Assembly: GCA_905221605.1 (NCBI GenBank)
Contig: CAJNDS010000036.1
Coordinates: 310,001-374,000 of the forward strand
Direction of reading: 5' to 3'
Length of the DNA stretch: 64,000 bases
Origin: Symbiodinium natans
Lineage: Eukaryota > Sar > Dinophyceae > Suessiales > Symbiodiniaceae
Shown piece after piece: positions 26,401 through 38,900 of the stretch. The first letter of the stretch is position 1. The number at the start of each line of letters is the position of its first letter. Both the position numbers and the translations under genes were made by a program. The notes below the pieces were generated by a model, which ran no database searches, was not told where the DNA came from, and saw only the letters and a list, made by a program, of their open reading frames with translations.

Positions 26401-29400
26401 CCTTATTTGGGGTCCTTCTTAGAAGCGGATCCTACCATTTGGGGTCTAGATGAGGGGTCCCTTCCTGTCGTAAACCCCAAAAGTACATCACAACACGGTG
26501 TTGCATTCACGCCTGCGTCGGAGTTTGATTTGGGTTTGGGACTTTGCAAGTTTGGAGCATGTTTTAGGGTTTAGGGTTTAGGGTGTCTTCGTCTGTCCTA
26601 TTTTGTTTCCTCGGGACTTGAAGGTTTGGAGCGTGTCTGACCCTTCATGGCAAGGTGGGAGGCCCTAAACACGAAACTCCTCACCCCGAAGCCCTAACCC
26701 TTTTAAGCCTTCACAAACCTCAAGCCCGGACTCTAAAACCCGAAGCCCTACTTGGAGGTTCATGGGCAGTTATGAGTGGGGTAGATGTGGGGTATCTATA
26801 CTTATAACGATCCATGAACCTCCAAGTAGACACCCCAAACCCGAAGACCTAGATTCCCAACATCTTGTCTTTTCCTGGCCAGAAAAAACCCCGAACTCTA
26901 AAGGATCGGATTAGGGTTTAGGGTTTAGGGTTTTGGGTTTGGGGTTGAGGGTTTAGGGTTTATGGCCTCACTAGACTACAACCCTTTGGGCAAGTTCGCA
27001 ACCCTTAATCAGTAGTTGATATAGGGGCCTCAATACTTAAAGTAGGGTTTTGGGGGGATTACTCTAGTATGAATATACAGTGACCTAAGGGAATACTCTT
27101 AGTAATGATTCCGACCCTATATAACTATATACAGGGACCTAAGGGAAAACCATTAGTTTTATTATTCCTAAACCCTAAACCCTAAACCCTAAACCCTAAA
27201 CCCTTAGGCCCCATTGGGGCCTTCCTTTTGAGTAGGGGAAGCTGGGCCTGGGGTAGCGGCCGGAAGCGCTGCACCCCAAGCCGTTTAGGGTTTAGGGTTT
27301 AGGGTTTAGGGTTTAGGGTTTAGGGTTTAGGAGGATCCCCGCTATCTCTAACAGCCCCTCGAGACGGCGCACCACGCACTCGTAGAGCACGAAGAGGCAA
27401 GCGGATGAATCCCAACCTCAACTTACTGGTGCTTCGTCAGGAATAAGGGTTTAAGGACTAAGGTTTAGGGTCTGGGGTTTAGGGTTTAAGGTTTAAGTCG
27501 ACTTATCCCTTTCTTCAAGGGTCGTATAGGATACCTGATCCCCTCCTGTCCCAGTAAGTGCTAGTAAGTCCACTGCAGAAATGCTGCGGCCTCGAGGGGT
27601 TTACCGGGTTTGGGGTTTGGAGTTTTGGGGGGCCCCCATTCCCATGAAGGCTAAACAGTAAGTCCTAAACCCTACTTCTGGCAAACCCCACATATAGGGT
27701 TTCTGGAGCTCAGGCGGTGGGGGTGCAAGAGTTTAGGGATAGGGTTTAGGGTTTAGGGTTTAGGGTTTAGGGTTTAGGGTTTAGGGTTTAGGGTTTAGGG
27801 TTTAGGGTTTAGGGTTTTTAGGGCATTTCTGAGCAGTTCTCTCAGCTGCCTTTTTTCTTGAGGAAGCCCTAAACTCTAAAATCCGTAGACCCCAAACCCT
27901 AAACCCTAAACCCTAAACCCTAAACCCTAAAACCCTTAACTCTAAATCCGTAGACCCTAAACATGAGGCGCTGTACTTTTTTTAAGGAACTTCTTGAGGG
28001 ACCCCCTCCCACACATTCAGAGAGCTGACCATGCTTGAGGGTCTAGGGTTTAGGGTTTAGGGTTTAAGGTTTAGGGTTTAGGGCTTCGGGTTCAGCGTTT
28101 AAAGTTTAGGGTTTAGGGTTTGAGGGTTCAGGGTTTGAGGTGTCAGAGTTTCGGAGATTCAGGGTTTAGGGTTTCGGGTTCAGGCCCTGCATCTCAATCG
28201 CCCGTAACCCTCATCCGCTCCGTAAGCCCTTACAAAACCTTTTTGGAATCCCTTTCGTCCCACGCCCTGGAAAAAACACCTGTAGAAACCCTTATGAGAA
28301 GCCCTTACACCCTAAACCCTCAAACCCTCAAACCCTCAAACCCTCAAACCCGCAAACCCTCAAACCCTCAAACCCTCAAACCCTCAAACCCTCAAACCCT
28401 CAAACCCTCAAACCCTCAAACCCTCAAACCCCAAACCCCAAAACCCTAAACCCTGCTAGTAGAACAGCCCCAGTTTGGGAGGACTTGAAAGGACAGCTTC
28501 TGAGGGCCCCACGCGCACTACCGGATCCCACAAGCCCTCTCGGCCGGATTTACACCCTAAACCCCTAAACCCCTAAACCCCTAAACCCCTAACCCTAAAC
28601 CCTAAACCCTAAAGCCTAAACCCCAAACCCCAAGCCCTCTCGGCCCCCCGGCAGGAGCGGAACGTGGCATTCGGCGAGATCATCAAAGGCATGATACGGC
28701 TCCGGACCCGTTGGGCACACCTGCGCTTTAAGGGGGGGCCCTACGAAGAAAAGGTGCAGGGTTTAGGGTTTAGGGTTTAGGGTTTAGGGTTTAGGGTTCA
28801 CAGCTGAGGGTTGAGGCTTTTGGGCCACTTAGGGCTGTGGGGATCGGTTTAAGGCTTAGGGGTTTAGGGGCTTTCAGGGTTGTAGGCTTTTTGGGTTTAG
28901 GGCTTTAGAGTTCTAGGGTTTAGGGCCAAAACCCTAAACCCCTATCCACCCTACAGAACCTACAGACCCTCTGCCCTCTGGTTTAGGTCTACAGACTGCA
29001 GACCTAAACCCGATGGACTTCCTGGACCGTCTGGACTCTCTAGACACTACAGGGGGTCCCTATAAACCCTGTAGACCCTGTCTCTAAACCCTAAACCCTA
29101 AACCCCGCACCCTAAACCCCAAACCCAAGTTCAGGGATTTGGAAGGAGCCGAAGTGCTTTGGAGCTTGTTTTATTGAGAGTGTGCTGGTGGATTTGGAGC
29201 CTTCTTCTCAAAGCGACTGAAGCCCTAAATCCAAAACCCTTGGGCTTCGGGCTGAATAGGGTGTTAGGGTGTTAGGGTTTGTGGGTCTTGTTTAGGAAAC
29301 CCTAAACCCTAAACCCTAAACCCTCTATAGGGTCTAAGGGACAACTATGAAAAGGCCCCTCCCCCTCTGGGGCTCACGCCCTTCGATGCGACCGGGCTCA

Positions 29401-32400
29401 GATGTCGAGGTGCCTTTTTGGGCGAGCTTCCCTAAGGGTCCATGTACCCAATTGAGTTTAGGGTTTAGGGTTTAGGGTTTAGGGCTTAGAGTTCAGGGTT
29501 TAGGGTTTAGGGCACCTCCTATATAGGGACTTTTTTGCGCCCAAGTATAGAATGATGAGGTACATGGACCCTTAGGGTTTAGGTTGAAGAGTTTTGGGTG
29601 TGTCTAAGGTTTGACGCATGAGCAGTTCTGACGGTTCACAGGAATGACAACATTTCCGGCTGTTCACGGGCTTGAAACGCTGCAAATTACGGCATTTCAG
29701 ACCGCTCACAGGCTCGAACTGCTGCGAAATGCCACATTTCTCACTGTTTGCAAGCTCCAAATACTGCGAACTGTTGACAGGCTGCAACGCTGCAAATAGT
29801 GACTGTGGATTCCCAAGCTCCAGATGCTGCAAAATACTCCCGGCTGTTCCAAAGTTTGTGCATTATAGTATTGGTAGGTGTCTTGTGCACCCTAAACACA
29901 GAGCTTCAAGCTACAATCCACAGCATTCTCACGATTCGCCGAAGTAGAAACAAATCCCGCCGGAACCCTAAACCCTAAACCAAAGGGTACCAACTGGGCT
30001 ACCAAGTCTGATGGCTTTCTTACAACCCCAAACCCTAAACCCTAAACCCTAAACCCTAAACCCTAAATTGGGGGGTGCCCCTTCGCGAGGCCGAAGCCCT
30101 AAAATCCCAAAAGCCCAAGGGTCGACTGAAGCCAGGCTGCTCTCGGATTCCGTGTCGGACGCTGAATCTGCAGAGGTGGGTTAGTTAGGATTTAGGGTTT
30201 AGGGTTTAGGGCTTAGGGCTTAGGGGTTAGGGTTTAGGGTTTAGGGTTTAGGGTTTAGGGTTCAGGGTTTAGGGTTTTAGGGCTTGATCATTTCCAGATA
30301 GCGGAGGATGTCCTGATGGTCGCGGCTTGGGATGGTCCAGCAACAATGAGAGTATCTACTGATCGGGCGGTTTAGGGTTTAGGGTTTAGGGTTTAGGGTT
30401 TAGGGTTTAGGGTTTAGGGTTTAGGGTTTAGGGCTACGACCCCGGGCCCACATATTAAACCTCCCCAAACATTAAATTCTCCCATTAAAGCTACAGTCTA
30501 TTGTAGGGGGAGTATTTAATATCATGGGGTAGGGGGGGTAATATGAGGGTTTAAGGTTTAGGGTTCAGGGTTGAGGGTTTAGGGAGGGTTTAGGGAGGAC
30601 TACTGGGCAACCGCTGATTTACATGTTCCTTCCTCTCATGGAGTTAGGAACGGGACTCGGACCGAAAGCCTCCTGGTTCCCCAAAAAAAGTACGCGAAAA
30701 AGTGGACCCCTCTGGGCTGCACATTGGGATGTTCCCCCTTGTACATCTGGGATTTGTAGTACCCCGATGATAATCCCTATTAAGGACTGTTAGTATAAGA
30801 GGAGCATCCCAAGCTACATACAGGGTAAGGTTCCATGCAGGCACAACCTTAAACCTTAAACCCTCAACCCCATAAGCCTTCAACCCTGAACCGTAAAACC
30901 TTAGACCTTAACACGTAAACCCTAAACCTTGAACCCCAAACCCTAAACCCTGAGCCTTTCATCTTAACACCTATAAACCCTAAACCTTGGGCCATATAGG
31001 TCGGCTGGAGAGGTGCGCCCAGTTCCTTGAAGCCGAGTGGCTTGGCAGCTTGCGAGAAATGATGATCATACACTTTTTGCTTAAGGAGCTACCGACAAAT
31101 ACAGGATGAGAATCCCTACATTACCCTTATGAGGAGGAATACGTTTATTTTTGGGATGTTCTTATGCAAATAGTCTTACTGGAAGCATGATCTGTCAACA
31201 GCACGTATAAATTGCGATGGCTCCGCGTGAGCCCTACAACCCTCTAAACCATCCAAACCCTCTAAACCCCTTGAACCCCCCAAACCCCTTGAACCCCCTA
31301 AACCCAAAACTTGGAAACCTCCAAGCAAAAAAAGCCCACATCTCTGCCTCCGTCCGACTCAGTACCGTCGCCGTCTAAAAGCTGCGAGGCGACGGCGAGC
31401 TGGCTTGCCTCCTCCGAGGCAATTTCAGAACGTTGGGTTGAACCCTAAACCCTAAACCCTAAACCCTAGACCCTTAGTTCGAGGGCAGGTTTCGGAGGAT
31501 TCTTTGGCTTAGGGTTAAGGTTTCAGGAAAGCTCTGCTTGAGGATTCACGGGCAGTTTTAAGTAGGGTTCGTGGCAAGCGATTGAAAATGCATTGTGGGC
31601 CTCACTCATTCCCCTCAGCTCTGAAACCCCCTCACCCCCTAAGCCCCCAAAACCCTAAACACCGAAAACCCCGAAAAGCCCTAAACCCCGAAGCTCCTTC
31701 CCCCGTAAGCCCCGAAGCCCCCTCAACCATAAACTCCAAACCCCTTCAACCGCACCCCGAACCAATTAATGACTAGCAATAAGCCCTAACCTCCAGACCC
31801 GGAACCACCAAACCCTAAACCCTAAACTCCCTCAACTCCCTCAACTCCCTAAGCTCCCTAAACTCCCTAAACTCCCCAAACTCCCTAAACTCCCTAAACT
31901 CCCGAAACCCTAAACTCCCTAAACTCCCTAAACCCTAAACTCCCTAAACCCTAAACCCTAAACCCTAGACTCCCTAAACCCTAAACCCCAAACTCCCTAA
32001 ACCCTAAACCCTAAACCCTAAACCCTAAACCCTAAACTCCCTAAACCCTAAACCCCTTGAGCCGCAACTCGGGCCTTGAGGCGAGTCAAGGAGTTCTTGG
32101 CGGCCTTGGACCTGGCGATGCCCCAGCACTTTTGGGTTAGGGTTTAGGGTTTAGGGTTTAGGGTTTAGGGTTTAGGGTTTAGGGTTTAGGGTTTAGGGTT
32201 TAGGGTTTAGGGTTTAGGGTTTAGGGTTTAGGGTTTAGGGCTTAGGGTTTAGAGTTTAGGGTTTAGGGTTTAGGGTTTAGGGTTTAGGGCTTAGGGTTTA
32301 GGGTTAGAGCGTTACAGGGTTAGAGGGTTACAGGGTTATGGGGTTATGGGGCTATATAGCGTTATAGGGTCTAGGGCTGAGGCTTTTCGGGTTGAGTTGT

Positions 32401-32904
32401 TTTGGGGGGTTTGAGGGTTATAGGGTTGTAGGGTTCCAATGTGAAGGGTTGTAGGGTTTAGGGTGCATTCATGTGCCTCAACAAAATTTTATACTTTAGG
32501 GTAGTGGTTTAGGAGCTTGCGGTCCTGAAGTTCAGGGCTTCTCGGGGGTCTAGGCGCTAAACCCTCAACCCTAAACCCCTAACCCTAAACCCTAAACCCT
32601 AAACCCTAAACCCTGCACCGGAAACCCTAAGTCCCTGAACCATGAAACCTCAGCCGTACCCTAAACCCTAACCCTAAACCCTAAACCCTAAACCCTAAAC
32701 CCCAAACCCTAAGCCCTAAACCCCCCCCCAATCCCCAAAGCTCTTGAGTTGGCTGGCGGATCGAAGCCAAGTGGCTGCCAGCACCCAGCCAGTTCGAAGG
32801 TGGTCATCTTGGCCTGGCAGCGTGCGGTTTAGGGTATAGGGATTGGGGTTCTGGTTTAGGGTTTAGGGTTTAGGGCTTAGGGTTTAGGGTTTAGGGTTTA
32901 GGGT

Positions 32905-32943
<39 letters not shown>

Positions 32944-35900
32944 GGTTTTGGGGTTTTGGGTACAACTTGAGGGTCCGTGGGTGGCTCATTAGTAGGGTTG
33001 CAAATTGGGTCCAACTTACAACTACCCAGGCCCCTAAACCCTAAACCCTAAACCCTAAGCCCTAAGCCCTAAATGCACCTCCAGGTTCTGAGGGTTTTAA
33101 GGCTGAGGTTTTAGAGTCCAGGGTTTAGGGTTTAGGGTTTAGGCTTTAGGGTTTAGGGCTGCCAAACTTGAGGCCTGAAACCCTCAAGCCTCCAGACAAA
33201 AACAGCAACATATGAACTCTCAAGGCTCTAGGAGTCTTCTATTCCTGGGTTCTTGCGCCCGAGGGCCATGATCCGTAAGGATTAGGGTTTAGGGTTTGGG
33301 GTTATAGGGATGATGACCTGCATGAGCGTGGCTTCATAAGGTGGTGGAACTCTCGCGAGGCGTCTTCTGTGGTACTTGGCTGCACGTAGGAGGGTGGCAA
33401 AAACATGAACTTTTAGCTGCCTTGTTAAGAATCCCAATGAACCCAAAAAGGCTAAGGATGTAAAGTTACAGTAAAACACCACAAAGGTAGTCGTCCGCGA
33501 GTAACTCTTCCCAGGCATGATCTATGTCTTGGGGAAGATGTTGCCAAAAGACTCTAGTGGCGCGCGGGGCGCGACCCATCTGCAGGATCGCGCTAATGAG
33601 ATTGCCCTTCCTTACTACGGACATTTTATTCACCGAAATTGGCTTTAGGGTAAATCTTCCTGAAGGCGTGCAACTTGGTTTTGCCGCCAGTGCTGCAAAT
33701 CTGCTTCTGCGCAACAAGAGAGTTCAAGTTGGGTAAGGGCGCGTACTTGAGTTCGTTGCACAAGTGTCACCTGTCAAGGGTCATCTGTAACCAATGAGCA
33801 GGCAGAATGACACTTAGGGTTTTCATGCCTTGAGCACATAGCCCCCAACCCTAAACATGGTAAAGCCGGAAAAGCCCTATAAGCCCTTAGGGTTTAGGGT
33901 TCAGGGTTTAGGGTTACAAGCCCTATAAGCCCTTTCAGACCTATAAGCCCCAAGCCGTAAACCCTATGGTCCTTAAACTTTACAGATCATGGGCTCTTGG
34001 GCCCAAGAGCCCTCAGAGAAGAGTCCTTAGAGTCTTAGGTTGCATGATAGTCGATGGGTTAGGGCTTTGAGTACGTCTTTGTTAAACAATGTAAACCCAC
34101 AATGCTGTATGTTTCGTCTTCACGGCATCGGATTGTTAGACATGCTTGAAACGACAACCCTACTATACCCGGGGGACTAAACTATCAACCCAGGGGGGGC
34201 CATTGGAGTCTCAGGGAAAGCCCCCTAAACCCTAGACCCTCGACCCTAAACCCTAACCAAACCTCAAACCCTACAGCAAGTAAGACAACGCTTGCGCCGG
34301 GCTCGCCAGCACAGGCTGCGCTTCACCTGCCATCAAGGGGCTGAAGGACCGACACTTATGGGGCACCTTAGGGGTTATTTAGGGTTTAGGGTTTAGGGTT
34401 TAGGGTTTTAGGGCTGCTTAGGTATATAGGGGCTATGTAAGGTTCATGTAGGGGTTATATAGGGGAATAAGATTAAGCGTCCCTTCTAGGGGTCCCTCCT
34501 TTTAGCCCGTTAAAGCCAGCGCGCAGAGAGCCACAGAGGCTTTGGAAAAGCTATAGGACGATCACTACTTAGAAGTAGGGTTTAGGGTTTAGGGTTGAGG
34601 ATTTCGGGTATAGGGTTTAGTGCTACGGGAGGGCCCTCGTCACGGCAACTTACTAGACCTTTCTCTAGCGGACTGAAGCCCCGAAACTCAACTCCAACGA
34701 GGCCTTTCGCGGAGGGTCAGTCGTGTTCTTCTGTGGGGTTACAAGTAGGGCCACTGTAAGCACAATTGCTTACAGCCCTTTTTAGGGTTCGTAGTATCCT
34801 ACTTATAACTACCCATGAGACTTCAAGCAGCCCCTAAACCCTAAACCCTAAATCCGAAACCCTAAACCTTAACCCCTAAACCCTGAACCCTAACCCTAAG
34901 CAGACAGTTTTTCTGGAGCCTCAACAACAAATCGAGGCAAGGACACGGCCCTCCAGACACTGCACTGCGTGCTTACCACAGCGCACGCGACCTTGCGGAG
35001 CACACCCTAACTCCTAAACCCGAACCCCGGAACCCTAAACCCTAAACCCTAAGCCAACTACCCGTGACCTTCGACGGCGGCCACGCCGGAGTGGAACGAG
35101 CTGCGCGCGCTGCTGTTGACCTCCGGGCGCAGGGGACTTGTTGGGGGCCTACTTGGATGTTTCATGGGTAGTTAGTGGGGTTTAGGGTTTAGGGTTTAGG
35201 GTTTAGGGTTTAGGGTTTAGGGTCTAGGGTTTAGGGTTTAGGGCTACTTGGAGGGTCATGGGTAGCTATAAGTGGGGTTATGAGTAGTGTAACTTTACTT
35301 ATAACTGGTTAGAACCGGAAAATTAAAAAGTGAAACTATATATACATAAACCAATACATCCTACATAAGCCCTCAAACCCCGTCAGACCCCCTTAAGCCC
35401 CCCTTAAAGCCTCTTGCATTCCTCGTAAGCCCTCCTATAAACCCCAAACCGGATGAGAATTTTGGGGCCCGAAGGATCGGAGACTGTAGTGGCAAGGGTG
35501 ATGGACGCTGAGCCAGAGCTCGCAGGCTCAAGGATGGTTTAGGGTTTAAGGCTTTATGGCCTTTAAGGTTTAGGGCCTCTAGGGCTTAGCCCCAGAAACC
35601 GCCCAATATGTCAATGAAAAAGCCTGAAGTTCAAGGTTCAACTCCGAAAATCTCGCATGAAGCCCCAAACACGAATCAAGCACTGAAGCCCCAAGAATCC
35701 CCAAACCTCAAAGACTTAACCCGAGAACCCTAGAACCATGACAACCCAAAAACCCCCCAAAAACCCTCACACCCGACAGCCCCAGAACCCTAGAACCCTA
35801 ACACCCTAAAACTGAAAACCCCAAAACCCCTAGAACTTAATACCCGAAGCCTCTAAAACTCAAAACTCCCCCCCAAAACCCCCTGCACCCTAAAACTGAA

Positions 35901-38900
35901 CGCCCCAAAACCCCTAAAACTTAAAACCCTAAACCTCTAAAACCCTAAACCCTAAACCCTAAACCCCTAAAACTCAACCCCCCCCAAAAAAGAACCTGCG
36001 CGCCTGAACCTCCGGAGCTAGACCGCCCGGCTCTCCGGGCCTCGGTTTAGGGTTTAGGGCGTCTACTTGCCCCAGCATCCTAAGGGGCACCAAAGGCTGA
36101 AAGATTAGAGTTTAGGCTTCGCGCTTCTAATCCCTTCCCCCCAATATTAAACGGCCCCCCCCCCCTTTAATATTAGGGGGATGTTTTTATCCAGATATCA
36201 TGTTTGGGGTTCAAAGGGTTAGGGTCTAGGCTGGGAAGGGAGGGACGGGAGCTTCAGGATGTTGGTTGGCTTGAGGGTTTGGGGATTAGGAAGCCCTCAG
36301 CCCTGAGAGAATATCAATATGAAATGTACGAAGGAACGAAAGAAAACCCACTAAAAGCCCCAACTTGTTCTTTCATGAATGCGCCCATTCCTTGCCCATG
36401 AATAATATGAATACTGTACGGGCTTTTGGAGGGGCTTCAGGGACAGGGAGAGTGCGGCTATTTAACGTTTTTCTTTGAGTGCTTGAAGACTTGGATGTGC
36501 CAGTGAATAAGAGTTAGGGTCTCAAGAAATGATGGGTGAACAAGACGGTGGAACAAGAGTGAGAGAGATGGATGGTACGTCTTAAAGGTGAATCATGAGG
36601 TGTGACAGGGAGTGAGCAGTTCCTTTCGTACACCATCAATCTCATGACACCTTAACTGCCCAAGAGTCCGTCCATGAAGAGCACATAGTATCCCCAAAAG
36701 TGTAAAGTGTACTCACTCAGCTACAATATTGAAACTTAGTAGCCCAGTAGCCATATTACAATAAGGGCAGCCTTTTTTGGGTTTGGTACCTTCTAAGGGA
36801 ACCCATAAGCAAAAAAAGTGTAAAGGGTACCACTGGGCTACGAAGGAAAAGTCCCGAGGCTATAGGGTTTCAGTGTTTGAGGAACCTTTTGGCCTGGGCA
36901 GCCTTCTGAGTTCCCGAAGCCCGTACCTTAGGATTTAGTGTTGGGGGTTAAGGGTTTAGGGTTTAGGGTTTAGGGCTTAGGGCGAGCCCTAAACCCTGGA
37001 CATAGTACCCGTCGAGGGTCGTTTTGGCTTCGGGACTCTCCACCATGCCAAAGACCACCTCGAAAGCTGAGTGGGGGAAGGGCTCAGGATTGAGATAGAG
37101 CTTAGGATACCCATTTGGGGGTTTAGGGTTTAGGGTTTAGGGTTTAGGGTTTAGGGTTTAGGGATGAGGAAAAGGCGCAGGATGCTTGTAGAGCTTAAGA
37201 TAGGAATCCCAAAGCCCAATATGGGTGGGGGTTTCCGTTTAGAGTTTAGGGTTTAGGGTTTAGGGTTTGAGTTTAGGGTTTAGGGTTTAGGGTTTAGGGT
37301 TTAGGGTTTAGGGTTTAGGGTTTAGGGTTTAGGGTTTAGGGTTTAGGGTTTAGGGTTTAGGGGTTAGGGGTTAGGGTTTAGGGTTTAGGGTTTAAGGTTT
37401 AGGGGGTATATAGGGCTACCTTGTTTGTTAAAAGGGAATCCTACTACTTGGGGGTTTATACTAGGGGTTTTACATGTTCGTAAGCCTCCATATGTAGGGC
37501 TTAGGGTGTAAGGTCTAGAGTCTAGGGTTTGGTGTTACTTGAAGGTTCACGGGTACGTAGGTATACGTAGGGTTATAGGCACCCTCAATAGTGCTACAAA
37601 TCGGGTTATCCCACTTACAACCCTACTTGCAACTTCGAACGAGGGCTGGCTCTAGGCTTTCGGGTTTTTGGAGTTCAGGGCTCCAAGATTCCCGCTCCCC
37701 CGTATTTACCAGGAAAGACCTTCACTCTAAACCCTAAACCCTAAACCCTAAACCCTAAACCCTAAACCCTAAACCCTAAACCCCAAACCCTAAACCCTAA
37801 ACCCCAATACAAGCGACCCTACCTTGTGCTATACTCCCATAGAACCTTAATACAAAACATTATGCTTAATATTCCCCGTCGGTTTTATGTAAATAAACAT
37901 GAAAATGTTTCCTGAGGGGGCTATAGCAAAGTTTTCGGATTGCCCTGTGGTGCCCTACTTTAGGGTTCAGGGTGTAGGGTAGTTTAGGGTTTGAGGCAAA
38001 AGGCTTGGGTTGAAGAAGACATTGAGTCACTGCGGAGCTGCCAGGGCTTTCGGCTCAGGCTTTGGTGCACCCCAAAATAAGCACCCTAATGTATTCCTCT
38101 TCTCATCCTTGAAACCTAAAACCCTTAAACCCTAACCCTAAACAGACCAGGGTTGACCCCAAGCCTCGTAAGTATCAAAACCCGTGGACCCTAAGTACCA
38201 ATTGCATTTCATCTTTTTTAATCCCACACCCAGCACCCTAATCAGCTGAACCATGAACGCCGAAATCCCCAGCGCGTGGTAGCCCAGTAACCAGGTTAGA
38301 TTGCTAGGATGGCCCTTCGAACCCTCTGAAAGATCTTCCTGAAGATGATCCTCTGAAACGGGAAAATATCAAGTGTCCCAAGGGCCCACCGCGATTGTAA
38401 GGGTACCTTCTTCGGGGTTGGCTACTTTAGAAGGGAACCAGGAACCAAAACAAAAAAACGGCGCAAAGGGGGCACCACTGAGCTACCAAGACGGCCCTGG
38501 AGCCGCTAAACCCTAAACCCTGAACCCTGAACCCTAAACCCTAAACCCTAAACCCTAAGCCCCTCACTTTTGAAGCCTTCCGTGCACAGTGCATGAAGCC
38601 AGCATCCTGCGATGCGCGCCTGAGGAATGACGGTCTGCTCCTCGTCCAGTATCTCGGGACTTCCTTCAGATGGTTTAGGGTTCGCGGATTCAGGGTTTAG
38701 GGCTAGCCCTAAATCCAGGGTGGCGTTCGCAGGGCACCTGATGCCGCTGCTGCAAAGAGGTATGCAAAAAAGCGTTTAGGGTTTAGGGTTTTGGGTATGC
38801 AAACAAGCGTTTAGGGTTTAGGGTTTAGGGTTTTGGGTTTAGGGCTTAGGGTTATCAAAGGCTTAGGGTTTAGGGGTTTGGGTGTAGCGTTTTGGCCTTC

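Larger units (their letters stand above)
24725..27372. other. Channel intron (2.6 kb)
   Basis: Holds family-A elements, the 51-bp minisatellite, repeated TTATCGTTTTA motifs (25653-26034), an inverted pair near 25603-25630 and 26072-26100, unique open stretches at 26000-26570, and telomere-like arrays. No exon is required here. Confidence 0.5.

Noticed and set aside
28653..28720. Plus-strand reading NVAFGEIIKGM looked like a cyclophilin segment
   Set aside because: The minus strand fits the channel's pre-S1 segment with correct phase on both sides and a GC donor; the plus reading has no partner exons.
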